Below, piece after piece: positions 33,635 through 42,247 of a stretch of DNA of 44,648 nt. Below the pieces are notes generated by a model. It had not been told where the DNA came from. It worked only from the letters and a program-made list of their open reading frames with translations, and ran no database searches. Source of the stretch: CAZEAN01 sp964510225 (GTDB lineage: Bacteria; Planctomycetota; Planctomycetia; Isosphaerales; Isosphaeraceae); assembly GCA_964510225.1 (NCBI GenBank), contig CAZEAN010000047.1:1-44648 (forward strand), read 5' to 3'. The first letter of the stretch is position 1. Every line of letters starts with the position of its first letter. A program made the translations under genes and the position numbers.

Positions 33635-36088
33635 TCAATTCTCTTGGCCGCCGGCTTGCTGTCGTGATTGGTTCCGTTCTTGTTGTTCGAGCCGGAGCTG
33701 TTCGAGTCGACTGAGTGGTTTTGTGGGCTTCGGTGCAGGCTCCTCAGCACTTGCTTTGGCCACTGAGGAATCACCCGAGGGAGTTGCTTCTTCTTTCGGT
33801 AAAGGTTTGTCGATTCGGAGTTCGGTCGATCCGATCTGGTGAACCACAGGTTCGCCGTTTTCCATAATCGTGATCCGACAAAAGAGATTCTTGTGTGTTC
33901 CCGCTGGTGACTCTGAACCAATCTTGATCGGAAAGATTACTTCATCGGTTTCTTTGGTGATCATCACCGGTTCTGTGGTGACTGCGTTGGGGAGTCCGAT
34001 GAGTTCGACTTTTGCTTCACCCTCGAACGGAGACTGGTGCGTGAAGTTAACGAGGAGCGGTGTTTCTTGGCCTTGTTCCGCGGCTGCTCGTTGAAAATTG
34101 AGGCTTAGGTACCTCTCGGCGACTCTAAGAGGTGTCAAGTCAGTGCTAACAACGAGGGGCCCGCTGGGACCGTTTGCGTATCCATTGACCACGATCTTCC
34201 ATGTCTGGAGTGGTGCGTTCCCGTTTGCATTGATCGGAATGAGGGCTTCGGTTTGTCCTTCGGGAATGGAGATACTCCGGGAAGATCCGATTCCGGGCGG
34301 ATTCCAGGGAAGTCGGACAGAGATCGGAGCCGAAAAGCCCTCGGCTCGAGTCGCAACCACCTTCAGATTCATCACCCCACCTCGAACGATCGGTACGTTC
34401 GGGACAACAAGGTCAATGGAGTAGGGTGCTGCTTCCGCGACCGCGACAGCAAGGCGATCGACTTCGCGTGTCCAGAAGGGGATGTTGTTACGGCCTTGCA
34501 CCAACTCCACGGTGTGATTGAACTGTGACGGAATCGTCGTGTCAGGATCAGAATGATTCCCCTCGATTGAAGCAAGACTCCCCGCGATAGGTGCCTCCGG
34601 CTCGGCAGTGAATAAGATCGGCATCGTACCGAGGTTACCAGCCATCGTATCAGCGTCGAAGTGCATTCCTTTGGGGAGGTCTTGGGCGTCGAGCAGCAAG
34701 TCACCACCGAAATCAGCGCGTCCAGCATTTAACAAGAGTGCGAGACGGTTCCCTTGCGGTACTGCTGCCGTGATCACACCAATCTGTCGATTCTCATTTT
34801 GGGGTCGAAGTGTCAGCACAGGCTGTATAGGAGTGATTTCGATCCGGTATACGTAGGTGGGTCCACCTTTTCCCAGGTGATCGCGGATCCCAATGACGTA
34901 GTCACCATCTTCTGGGGCAGTGAAGCGATAGTAGCTATCGGGACCATTACTATCGTCATTGCCGCCGATATTGCCGCCGCCCTTCTTTGCCACCCAGAGC
35001 ACAGCATCGATTGGCGATCGGATCGATCGACCGAAGACGCGGACATCGAAGATCTGCCCTTTTTTCGCGTTGAATTGGAAATGGTCAGAGTCACCAGCCT
35101 CACCGATGACTCCATTCAGTGCCATCGGTGCCTCGAACGGTGTTGCATCCTCGTGTGAGGCGTTAGGCTCAGCTTCAATCACATTGCCGAATGAACTCAA
35201 GCGGAACTCGTTCGGATAAGGAGCAACACTCTCTCCTTCAGTGGCCAAGAGCCCGAACTCTGGATTAGGTTCTCGAGGAAGAGTGATCGCCTCAGTCCGG
35301 TTTCCAGCGACATCACCGATCCATTCAACTTCGATTGTCTCTCCGAGCGGACCTCCAGCGGGGAGGGTGGCTCGGGGACGAGGAAAGGATCCAACGTGGA
35401 GTCGGTAGTGACAGTTTCCGTTACCTTGGTAGGCACTCTCACGGACTTGGATAATGTAACGGCCGTCGTCGGGCGCGATTACTTGAGCGATTCCGTCCTG
35501 ATGGACCAAGGGGGCGTCGTCACTCCTTGAGAGCTCGAAACGACGGTCATTCAGAATCGCGACGTATGGATCAAAGAGGGTCTTGCCCAATCGGATCCCT
35601 TCAACCTCAGCACTGATGCGTTGACCTTTGGTTACCTCGACTACGAAGTAGTCATCGTCCTCGGTCTGGGCAACACCCGTTACGGTCACGCCAAGTTCAA
35701 TGGGTTGAGGGTTCTCGAAGTCATTGTTTGGTTCGACCTCGGTGACCTCTTTGAAGGCACCGACGCTAAAGGTCCGGAGATGGCTGATCCCGGTGGCCGT
35801 CCGGATCCTGAAATCATAAAGCCCTAGTCGAGCATCTGGTGCAATCTCCACGGTTGCTTTGACAGTCTTATTATCGGTCGGCTCGAGATCGATCGTTGCA
35901 ATCCCCTCTTGGTACCAGAGTAATTCTTGAGCATCACCGAGGCGATCACCTGAGAGAGTTAGCTGCACCTGGGTACCGCGTTGCCCTCCTGCGGGCTGTA
36001 CTGTATTGAGAACGGGTGCCGATCCCTTCGCGATCGAACCAATCATCAGCAGAACACTGGCTAGGAGTGTCAGTCGAACCCAGTACAT
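33635..36088 (-). CDS. Exported protein with pre-peptidase C-terminal (PPC) domains
   Basis: The frame reaches 36172, but ATG 36088 has AGAGG 7 bases away and starts a signal peptide (M-Y-W-V-R-L-T-L-L-A-S-V-L-L-M-I-G-S-I), giving 817 residues. An IPT/TIG-like beta domain lies at about 24-105 (P-V-L-N-T-V-Q-P-A-G-G-Q-R-G). Two PPC-type domains follow, each opened by a T/A-E-x-E-P-N motif (T-E-V-E-P-N near 120, I-E-A-E-P-N near 310). Further beta-sandwich sequence leads to a charged, Lys/Glu/Gln-rich tail of about 60 residues. There is no protease domain, so this is a binding or scaffold protein. It lies between the DUF1501 and DUF1549/1553 genes on the same strand, which suggests an extracytoplasmic complex with their products. 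Confidence 0.86.
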   Translation of the reverse strand: MYWVRLTLLASVLLMIGSIAKGSAPVLNTVQPAGGQRGTQVQLTLSGDRLGDAQELLWYQEGIATIDLEPTDNKTVKATVEIAPDARLGLYDFRIRTATGISHLRTFSVGAFKEVTEVEPNNDFENPQPIELGVTVTGVAQTEDDDYFVVEVTKGQRISAEVEGIRLGKTLFDPYVAILNDRRFELSRSDDAPLVHQDGIAQVIAPDDGRYIIQVRESAYQGNGNCHYRLHVGSFPRPRATLPAGGPLGETIEVEWIGDVAGNRTEAITLPREPNPEFGLLATEGESVAPYPNEFRLSSFGNVIEAEPNASHEDATPFEAPMALNGVIGEAGDSDHFQFNAKKGQIFDVRVFGRSIRSPIDAVLWVAKKGGGNIGGNDDSNGPDSYYRFTAPEDGDYVIGIRDHLGKGGPTYVYRIEITPIQPVLTLRPQNENRQIGVITAAVPQGNRLALLLNAGRADFGGDLLLDAQDLPKGMHFDADTMAGNLGTMPILFTAEPEAPIAGSLASIEGNHSDPDTTIPSQFNHTVELVQGRNNIPFWTREVDRLAVAVAEAAPYSIDLVVPNVPIVRGGVMNLKVVATRAEGFSAPISVRLPWNPPGIGSSRSISIPEGQTEALIPINANGNAPLQTWKIVVNGYANGPSGPLVVSTDLTPLRVAERYLSLNFQRAAAEQGQETPLLVNFTHQSPFEGEAKVELIGLPNAVTTEPVMITKETDEVIFPIKIGSESPAGTHKNLFCRITIMENGEPVVHQIGSTELRIDKPLPKEEATPSGDSSVAKASAEEPAPKPTKPLSRLEQLRLEQQERNQSRQQAGGQEN

Positions 36089-36361
36089 GGTGATCCTCTT
36101 GATAATTGCGCTAGGGTTTGTGCGATGGCGTGCCAGTCCCCACTCAAAGGAAGAGACCGAAAACCTCGTCAAAGAAGCCGCGTTGAAACCTCAAGTAGCA
36201 CCCGTATACGGAGAATCTTCTCGATGCTACTTCGATTTGTTGGAGAGTCGGCGAGCGGCACATCTTCTGACCATGAAGCGTGTGCCGACTTTTTGATCGA
36301 CGATGGGATTCATCCCAGAATCCTGGGGAGGTCGGTTCGCAGGTTCCCCGGTGTCGTTTGA

Positions 36362-37663
36362 TTAAGCGAGGAGGTCCGTGACAACCTTGCCGCCGTCAAC
36401 AATCTCGATCGGTCGATCACCAGGCGCCATGAGTTCCTTGTCAGCGACGATCCCAAGCTGGTTGTAGACGGTCGTTGCGAGGTCCTCGGGGCCAACAGGA
36501 TCCCGATCTGGCTCACTGGCTGTGGAGTTGCTTGCGCCGTGAATGTATCCAGCCTTTAGACCACCCCCAGCAAGGACGACGCTGAAGACCTTCGGCCAAT
36601 GGTCTCGGCCCGCGTTACCGTTGATCTTCGGTGTTCGGCCGAATTCGCTCGAAACCATCACTAAAGTCCGTTCGAGAAGCCCTTGTCGATCAAGGTCCGT
36701 GATCAATGCCGAAAAGGCTTGATCGAATGCGGGCATCTGACGCTTCATGCTCTGGGTGATCCGGTTGTGCATATCCCAACCACCGTAGGTCAGCGTGACC
36801 ATCCGGACACCCGCGGCGACGAGTCGACGAGCCATCAGCATCCGCTGTCCAGCCTGATTCATCCCGTACTCGTTACGGATCGCTTCCGGTTCCGCAGCGA
36901 TGTTAAACGCTTCCCTTGCAGCGGGAGAACTGATCAAGCTGTAAGCCCGATCGTAGAACGTATCCATCGCGCTCATCGAATCGGCACGTTCCCGATTTTG
37001 GAAGTAGGCGTTGACGGCCTCAAGAGCCGAGCGACGTGTTGCGAACCGCGACTCATCAACACCGCCGGGGAGATCAAGATCCTGGACACGGAAGTTCTTG
37101 CTTGCAGGATCAGCACCAAGACTGAATCCTGAATAAGCCGAGCTAAGATATCCCGTGCCTGCGTACTCATTAGGCTGGTTAGGGATGCACACGTAAGGAG
37201 GGAGATTGTTTCTTGGGCCGTATTCGTGCGCGACTACGCTGCCAAGGCTCGGATATTGGAGGGCAGGGCTCGGTCGATAGCCCGTGAACATATTGTGTGT
37301 ACCACGCTCGTGCGCAGCTTCACCGTGAGTCATCGAGCGGATCACGGTAAGTTTGTCAGCGATGCCGGCGACCTTCGGGAGAGTCTCACTAAAGCGTTCA
37401 CCGGGAAGAACGGTCTCAACTTGGCCCATCTCGCCGCGGTACTCGATCGGGGCAAATGGCTTGGGATCAAACGATTCTTGGTGGGCCATCCCGCCGGGGA
37501 GGAAGATGTGTATGACCGAATCTGCTTTGGCCTCGATCGGGCCGTAGTCTTTTTGCTCTGCGGCTGCCTGAGCCCGAAAGAGTTCGCTGAGCGTCAGCCC
37601 GAATCCGCAGGCACCGACAGTCAGAAAACCACGTCGCTTGATCGAGGGAAACCGGGGGATCAT
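36362..37663 (-). CDS. DUF1501 protein with Tat signal
   Basis: A 433-residue protein. ATG 37663 has AAGGAG 8 bases away. A Tat-like signal is at about 5-34 (K-R-R-G-F-L-T-V-G-A followed by a hydrophobic core). The body is a DUF1501 domain, related to the alkaline phosphatase/sulfatase superfamily: H-I-F-L-P-G-G-M-A-H-Q-E-S-F-D-P-K (about 52-68), T-H-G-E-A-A-H-E-R-G-T-H-N-M-F-T-G (about 112-128), G-G-W-D-M-H-N (about 294-300), and V-S-S-E-F-G-R-T-P-K-I-N (about 338-349) with a late R-D-H-W-P. The His/Asp residues are those expected for metal binding in that superfamily. The substrate is unknown. It is the first gene of the four-gene cluster running to 28943. Confidence 0.92.
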   Translation of the reverse strand: MIPRFPSIKRRGFLTVGACGFGLTLSELFRAQAAAEQKDYGPIEAKADSVIHIFLPGGMAHQESFDPKPFAPIEYRGEMGQVETVLPGERFSETLPKVAGIADKLTVIRSMTHGEAAHERGTHNMFTGYRPSPALQYPSLGSVVAHEYGPRNNLPPYVCIPNQPNEYAGTGYLSSAYSGFSLGADPASKNFRVQDLDLPGGVDESRFATRRSALEAVNAYFQNRERADSMSAMDTFYDRAYSLISSPAAREAFNIAAEPEAIRNEYGMNQAGQRMLMARRLVAAGVRMVTLTYGGWDMHNRITQSMKRQMPAFDQAFSALITDLDRQGLLERTLVMVSSEFGRTPKINGNAGRDHWPKVFSVVLAGGGLKAGYIHGASNSTASEPDRDPVGPEDLATTVYNQLGIVADKELMAPGDRPIEIVDGGKVVTDLLA

Positions 37664-38126
37664 CGGGGTGTCTCCTTACGTAACGTAGCGGAATAAAGCG
37701 CGGTTGGTTCTGCGGTTTGGGGATGAAGTCTAAGGCTTGATCCATCCCAGTCGAAGTCCGTCGAGATCGAGCAATCGCTCGAGTTACCCTTGCTGTCCAG
37801 CGAATGACTGACTCAGCAGTAGCTACAGCGCTGCGAATCTCAACTGGTCAGACAACGACCCGGATCAATCTGGTTGTGAAATCAAGGAGTGGATCGACTT
37901 TATAGCGGGTAGGATTGCTGTTTGTCCATTTTCTGTTTAACAGCAATGATCGCAGAATACTCGTCAAGGAGGCGTGGAGGCAAGAGGGCACCCAGACTTT
38001 TTTGGGCCATCGCCGTCGGCAGATCCCCAACCCATGTGGGGATCCCCCGGCGAATCGGACAACATCGAACTACATGCTTACGGGTGAGGAAGTGTCACTA
38101 GTTCAGAAACACCAATCCTCTTTACG
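37664..38126. other. Intergenic region upstream of the DUF1501 cluster
   Basis: These 463 bases contain no gene I can support. A 6-bp palindrome-type hairpin (TCGAGC, loop AATC, GCTCGA; 37767-37782) lies about 100 bases upstream of the DUF1501 start and could be an operator. The hairpin at 38012-38049 is reported separately. The promoter of the DUF1501 cluster should lie in the right-hand part of this stretch. Confidence 0.45.
38012..38049. terminator. Hairpin downstream of the caspase-like membrane protein gene
   Basis: GATCCCCA (38022-38029), loop ACCCATG, TGGGGATC (38037-38044), with an additional outer C/G pairing (about 38012-38016 with 38048-38052) separated by bulges. It lies about 80 bases past the stop of the 1254-aa gene, with no U run on the minus strand. 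A structured 3' end or a weak terminator is the likeliest reading. Confidence 0.5.
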
Positions 38127-41100
38127 TCATGGATTCTTGAAGTCACCTTTCGGGACGACGTTGGGGTCACCTTCTTCAGGAAGATCTTGCTCTTTAGTGA
38201 GCTCACTTAAGAGATGCTCCTCTTCGTATGCTTGAGTGATCCCGTCGATCGTCAACGTAAACTTCATCTTCCCGGTGGGTCTGATCAACCGATAGCGGTA
38301 GTACCCAGAGCTACCAACCGGAATTAAACCGGCGCGAGGAGTTCCGAGCTCCAGGAAATTTCCCGATGGTTCAACGGCAATCTCAACTTGTGTTGGGGCT
38401 GTGCCAGCTTGGATATTTTTATGGTAGACTTGCATTCCAATATCGTTGCCTACCCGGAACGGAATCGGCGTAATGTAATCCTTCGGATTAAGTACGATGA
38501 ACTCAACGTTTTGCATCCTTGCCAATAGTCGACCGTTCGAACCGCCTTCGTGGACCTCGATCTCCATCGAGATATTGCTACCGTCTTCTGGGAAATCGAC
38601 ACTTAAGATCCGGCCGAGATCGGCCTCGGGGATTGTCTCCAACGGCGGGATTTTTACAGGGTCACTCACATAGGTACGGCCGAGACTCAGTTTACGTACG
38701 ACGACAGCGGTCAAGGGTTCCGTTGTCTGATTCGTTAACTCGATCCTAAAGTCGAGTGTCCCGTTCGGTAGGAGGTAACCTCGGAATTGATGGTCAGGCA
38801 ACGCAAATTGATCGGGAATCGTGATTTTACCTTTCTCGTCAGGAACGAGGCCGGTAACATCGTTCAAACGAGCCCTGGTGTAGCGTTGGTGAATCGAGAC
38901 CCTCACTTGCTCACTTGAGGAGACTGCAGCAATCTGCCCAACGAAGATCGCTCCTCGGTAGAAGACGATCGGTTGGATGGTGGTTGATTCCAGGCTGTAG
39001 AGGTTGAGGGGAGGGAGTTGCTGTTCGGAGTTGAGCGGAACCTCAATACTTGCAGTTGCTCGGCTTGACTCGTCGAGAGGTACACTGGCTCCGCTCTCCG
39101 ACCTCAAGATTAAGACTCCCCGACCTTCAGGGAGGTCTACATCGGCTGGCGAGTTCACTGTGACTCGGATCGGCTCGACTGTTGCCGCGTTTGCGGGGTT
39201 GTTATTTCGCACCGCGATTGCGTTGGACAACTGACGCGCTCGTGTATCGATAAGTCGCTGGACTTGTGCGAACTGTTCGGGGCCCACACTAGTTGCACGG
39301 CGTGCGATCCGGAGCGCGGCATTCGCTGTATTCAGATCGAGATCTTCCGCTGCACGTTCTGCCTGCCAGACCATCAACTCCTGGAAGTCATGTCCCAATC
39401 GCAGTTCAGCACGTGCCACCTGTTTCGGGACTGGGAGGATTCGGATAAGCCCGTCTTTTCGAGAGACCAAGTCTAGGTCTTTCTCCGAAATTGTCGCATC
39501 AAGATGGGTTCGACGAAGCTCCTGGACTTGGCTTGAGAACCGAGCCATCGCTGCGAAGGCTCGTGCTAGATCATTCTTCCAGGCTCTGGCGTCATCGAGA
39601 TCGTCAAGAAGTTCATCGGTTTCAAACCCGCCGAGTGCGAGAAGCCCCGCTTCAAGTTCGGAAAGCCCTAAAGCGCGCTTCCAAAAGCTCGTGTCAGGAT
39701 TAGGTTCGATCGATGTCCCTGCAGACCGTCGCGTTGACTCCGCGATTAAAGAGAGGGAGGGGTCGCGGATCCGCTCCAAGAGTCTGATCCGAGTCTCGGC
39801 AGCGATGTAGGGAACCTGTAGAATCGCATCCAATACCCGCCAATCGGGAAGGCTCGCATCCGATTTCGCGGTCTCAACCGCGCTCTTAAAGAGCGACTCC
39901 AGGGCCTCGAATTCCCTTGTAACTTGAGCGAGACTTGCCTCAACCTTTCCCAAAGGGTCTGATCCTGCCTTGGACTCGATTGCATCAGCAAGTGCCTTTG
40001 CATCGGTCAGCAGCGTTTTGAGGCGAGTCGTCGACCCGCTAGGGGTCGAGGCGAGCCAAGATCCGTAATAGGGAAGATCGTGTCGGAGCGTGTTTAAGAG
40101 GTTTAGCGCACGCTCAAGGGGCTTGGCAATGTCGATTGCATTTTCGTAGTGTCTGTTTGCCTCACTAAGCAAGTCTCGGGCTGTTGCGAAATCCTCCGCC
40201 CTTTGACTAAAAACAAGGTCTTGCGCTTCAAGTCGGAGTCGATCTCCCTCCTCGACTTCTGCGCGGACCCATTCGATCAGTTGCCCATCGACAGCAGCTG
40301 CCACTTCGCCCTGCTTGGCCACATCAAGCGCGAATCGGATGGCATCAACACGTCGCGGTCGAAGTTCTTCGGACTCACCGCCATTGTTTACGAAGATGCG
40401 ATAGCGATCGACCAAACGGCCCTCGGCAGGGGGCGCGGTCGATAATGATTCTCGAAGAGGGTTTCGCGTGGTTCCGCCAGGATCGTTTGGACCTGGACCA
40501 ACGGCCTCTCCTTCGCCTTCGTTGCTTGGATCGTCAGTGGCGTTCAGACCCTGATCGGACGAGCCGAGATTGACGCTAAAGGCTGCTTCTTCGAGTTCTC
40601 GGAGTGTCTCGCGGTAATTAACGAGACGATCACGGCTACTTTCAGGGAGTTGGTCTTCCAGGATAGCGAGCGAGATTTGATCAAGCCCAGCCGTCGAGGC
40701 CGGACGGGCCGACCAAACGGTTTCTCGCAATTTCTGCTCGGCATCAGTAAAACGGCCGACCCGGATCAACTGTTCTGCTTGGAGAAGTCCCAATTGGTAG
40801 GTCCGCCATCGAATCGGTGAACGCTGATAAGGTTGGGATTTAGCATGTCGTTCGTGGTCTTTCCAGGCTTCAATTAGAAGTCTGGCAAGGTCCTCTGGGA
40901 GTACCTCGGGTGAGCTGGCTTCGTCAGAAGGAGGCATACCCTGCCTCGCAGGGAGCCGCAACTTTCGAGCGAGTGAGAGATTCCCGAGAAGGATCGGAGT
41001 CTGCTCTGCATGTCGAAACTCAAGTGACCAGGCAGCGACTTGGTGAGCGACATCTTCGAAAAGCGAGTACGCCGTTCCGGTTCCCCACTGACTCGATCGT

Positions 41101-41891
41101 GCTACGGCCTCGGCGAAGATCGAACGTCCGAACGGTTCGGCACTCCAATTGATTTGGCCTGGTCCACTGGACGCAAGAACGACCAGATTTCCTTTATCGG
41201 AGACGAACTTACTAAGGTGCTCAAAAAATCCGTTACCAAAGACACCGAGGTGCCGGTCCGTATCCAAATGCCCAACGTCAAGGATCACCAGTGTTGGGCC
41301 TCGGCCATTCTCTTGATTGCTCAAAAGATCGAAGAACTGCCCGGCACGAAGAGAGGACGAAGAGAGAGCCGAATCAGCACCAGGTTGCAAAAAGAAAATC
41401 TCTGTGCCATCACCATCCTCCGCCGCAATCCCTACCGAGACGAGCGTGATAATCCGTGGTTTTCGGAGCGTCGGTGCTGGACCTTCCTCGACATGCCGTT
41501 CAACTTCGGCAAGCGTGTCCGCGGAGAGCATTCGCTCGCCAAAGAGCATGTTCCCCAACGAACGGCCACTGGTGGATAGAAGCGGCGGAATACTCTGCAT
41601 AAGTTCCCGCGGAACCATCGTGATTGCGATCCCATTCATCCGAAGCGGCGAACTGAGGAATGGGGTCACAGCAAGCCAGATCAGGAGGAGGATCGCCAGC
41701 CCCGTGGTCGTTCCACTGAGGATCTGCTTAGAGCGATCTGCCTTGGAATACACAGGCCGAGAAGCTGATTGGGGCCGACCATCCAATGTCATATAATCTT
41801 TCGTCATCGAATCACCAGCATCACGTGTGCCTAGAAGAATTGGGAACGATCGGTAACCGCGATTAGGGAACCGTCGAAACTCTGTACCCAT
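38127..41891 (-). CDS. Large transmembrane protein with degenerate caspase-like region, beside T6SS genes
   Basis: A 1254-residue protein from 41891; ATG 41807 (giving M-T-K-D-Y) is an alternative, and neither has a strong Shine-Dalgarno. A short, positively charged N-terminal part is followed by one membrane helix (about 58-79). Residues about 145-302 resemble a caspase (C14) fold: strand I-I-T-L-V-S-V-G-I-A-A-E-D-G-D-G at about 147-162, strand L-V-I-L-D-V-G-H at 201-208, V-V-L-A-S-S-G-P-G-Q, G-R-S-I-F and Q-T-P-I-L-L-G. In active caspase-like peptidases these positions carry the catalytic His (S-G-H-G) and Cys (D-A-C-H-S); here they read S-V-G-I and D-V-G-H-L, so both are missing. A long helical part (about 320-900) and a beta-rich C-terminal part (about 900-1220) follow. 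It is divergent from tssK. Confidence 0.75.
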   Translation of the reverse strand: MGTEFRRFPNRGYRSFPILLGTRDAGDSMTKDYMTLDGRPQSASRPVYSKADRSKQILSGTTTGLAILLLIWLAVTPFLSSPLRMNGIAITMVPRELMQSIPPLLSTSGRSLGNMLFGERMLSADTLAEVERHVEEGPAPTLRKPRIITLVSVGIAAEDGDGTEIFFLQPGADSALSSSSLRAGQFFDLLSNQENGRGPTLVILDVGHLDTDRHLGVFGNGFFEHLSKFVSDKGNLVVLASSGPGQINWSAEPFGRSIFAEAVARSSQWGTGTAYSLFEDVAHQVAAWSLEFRHAEQTPILLGNLSLARKLRLPARQGMPPSDEASSPEVLPEDLARLLIEAWKDHERHAKSQPYQRSPIRWRTYQLGLLQAEQLIRVGRFTDAEQKLRETVWSARPASTAGLDQISLAILEDQLPESSRDRLVNYRETLRELEEAAFSVNLGSSDQGLNATDDPSNEGEGEAVGPGPNDPGGTTRNPLRESLSTAPPAEGRLVDRYRIFVNNGGESEELRPRRVDAIRFALDVAKQGEVAAAVDGQLIEWVRAEVEEGDRLRLEAQDLVFSQRAEDFATARDLLSEANRHYENAIDIAKPLERALNLLNTLRHDLPYYGSWLASTPSGSTTRLKTLLTDAKALADAIESKAGSDPLGKVEASLAQVTREFEALESLFKSAVETAKSDASLPDWRVLDAILQVPYIAAETRIRLLERIRDPSLSLIAESTRRSAGTSIEPNPDTSFWKRALGLSELEAGLLALGGFETDELLDDLDDARAWKNDLARAFAAMARFSSQVQELRRTHLDATISEKDLDLVSRKDGLIRILPVPKQVARAELRLGHDFQELMVWQAERAAEDLDLNTANAALRIARRATSVGPEQFAQVQRLIDTRARQLSNAIAVRNNNPANAATVEPIRVTVNSPADVDLPEGRGVLILRSESGASVPLDESSRATASIEVPLNSEQQLPPLNLYSLESTTIQPIVFYRGAIFVGQIAAVSSSEQVRVSIHQRYTRARLNDVTGLVPDEKGKITIPDQFALPDHQFRGYLLPNGTLDFRIELTNQTTEPLTAVVVRKLSLGRTYVSDPVKIPPLETIPEADLGRILSVDFPEDGSNISMEIEVHEGGSNGRLLARMQNVEFIVLNPKDYITPIPFRVGNDIGMQVYHKNIQAGTAPTQVEIAVEPSGNFLELGTPRAGLIPVGSSGYYRYRLIRPTGKMKFTLTIDGITQAYEEEHLLSELTKEQDLPEEGDPNVVPKGDFKNP

Positions 41892-42247
41892 TAGTATTAA
41901 CGTTGGAGCGCCTCAGAAGATGCGCGAAAGATAGGAATAAGACGCCTCAGGATCGCTCCAGGGAGAAGAGTAAGCTTGGATACCGGTACCCTGGATGCCG
42001 ACGGTTGACGAGCGTGCCAAGATTCGATCCGAACGATGGCCAAGGTGAAATGGTTGAATTGTTGAAGAACTTGTCGAAACTGAGCAATGTACGAGGAATC
42101 TGTCCGTCAACATCCCGGAAGAGTATCTTCCATCGAAGTTGCGAGCGCCCTCATTTAGATTGGTCGACGACTCGGCTATGCTGTCACTCATTCTGAACAA
42201 TTCGGCGCGCTCTGGAACGTAGGGCACATTGAAGCCAGGAGTATTCG
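41892..42247. other. Divergent region between the membrane protein and tssK
   Basis: These 356 bases carry promoters of both divergent genes. Palindromic elements include GGAAGA, GTA, TCTTCC (42117-42131) and an 8-base TACCGGTA (41981-41988) enclosed by CCAGGG (41958-41963) and CCCTGG (41989-41994). They are possible regulatory sites for the T6SS locus. No gene is supported. A Shine-Dalgarno (AGGAG, 42236-42240) belongs to tssK. Confidence 0.45.

Noticed and set aside
37915..38235. 106-aa open frame on the plus strand
   Set aside because: Runs into the 3' end of the antisense 1254-aa gene, has no ribosome-binding site and low-complexity composition.
41040..41579. 179-aa open frame on the plus strand
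   Set aside because: Antisense shadow of the caspase-like membrane protein; no start signal.
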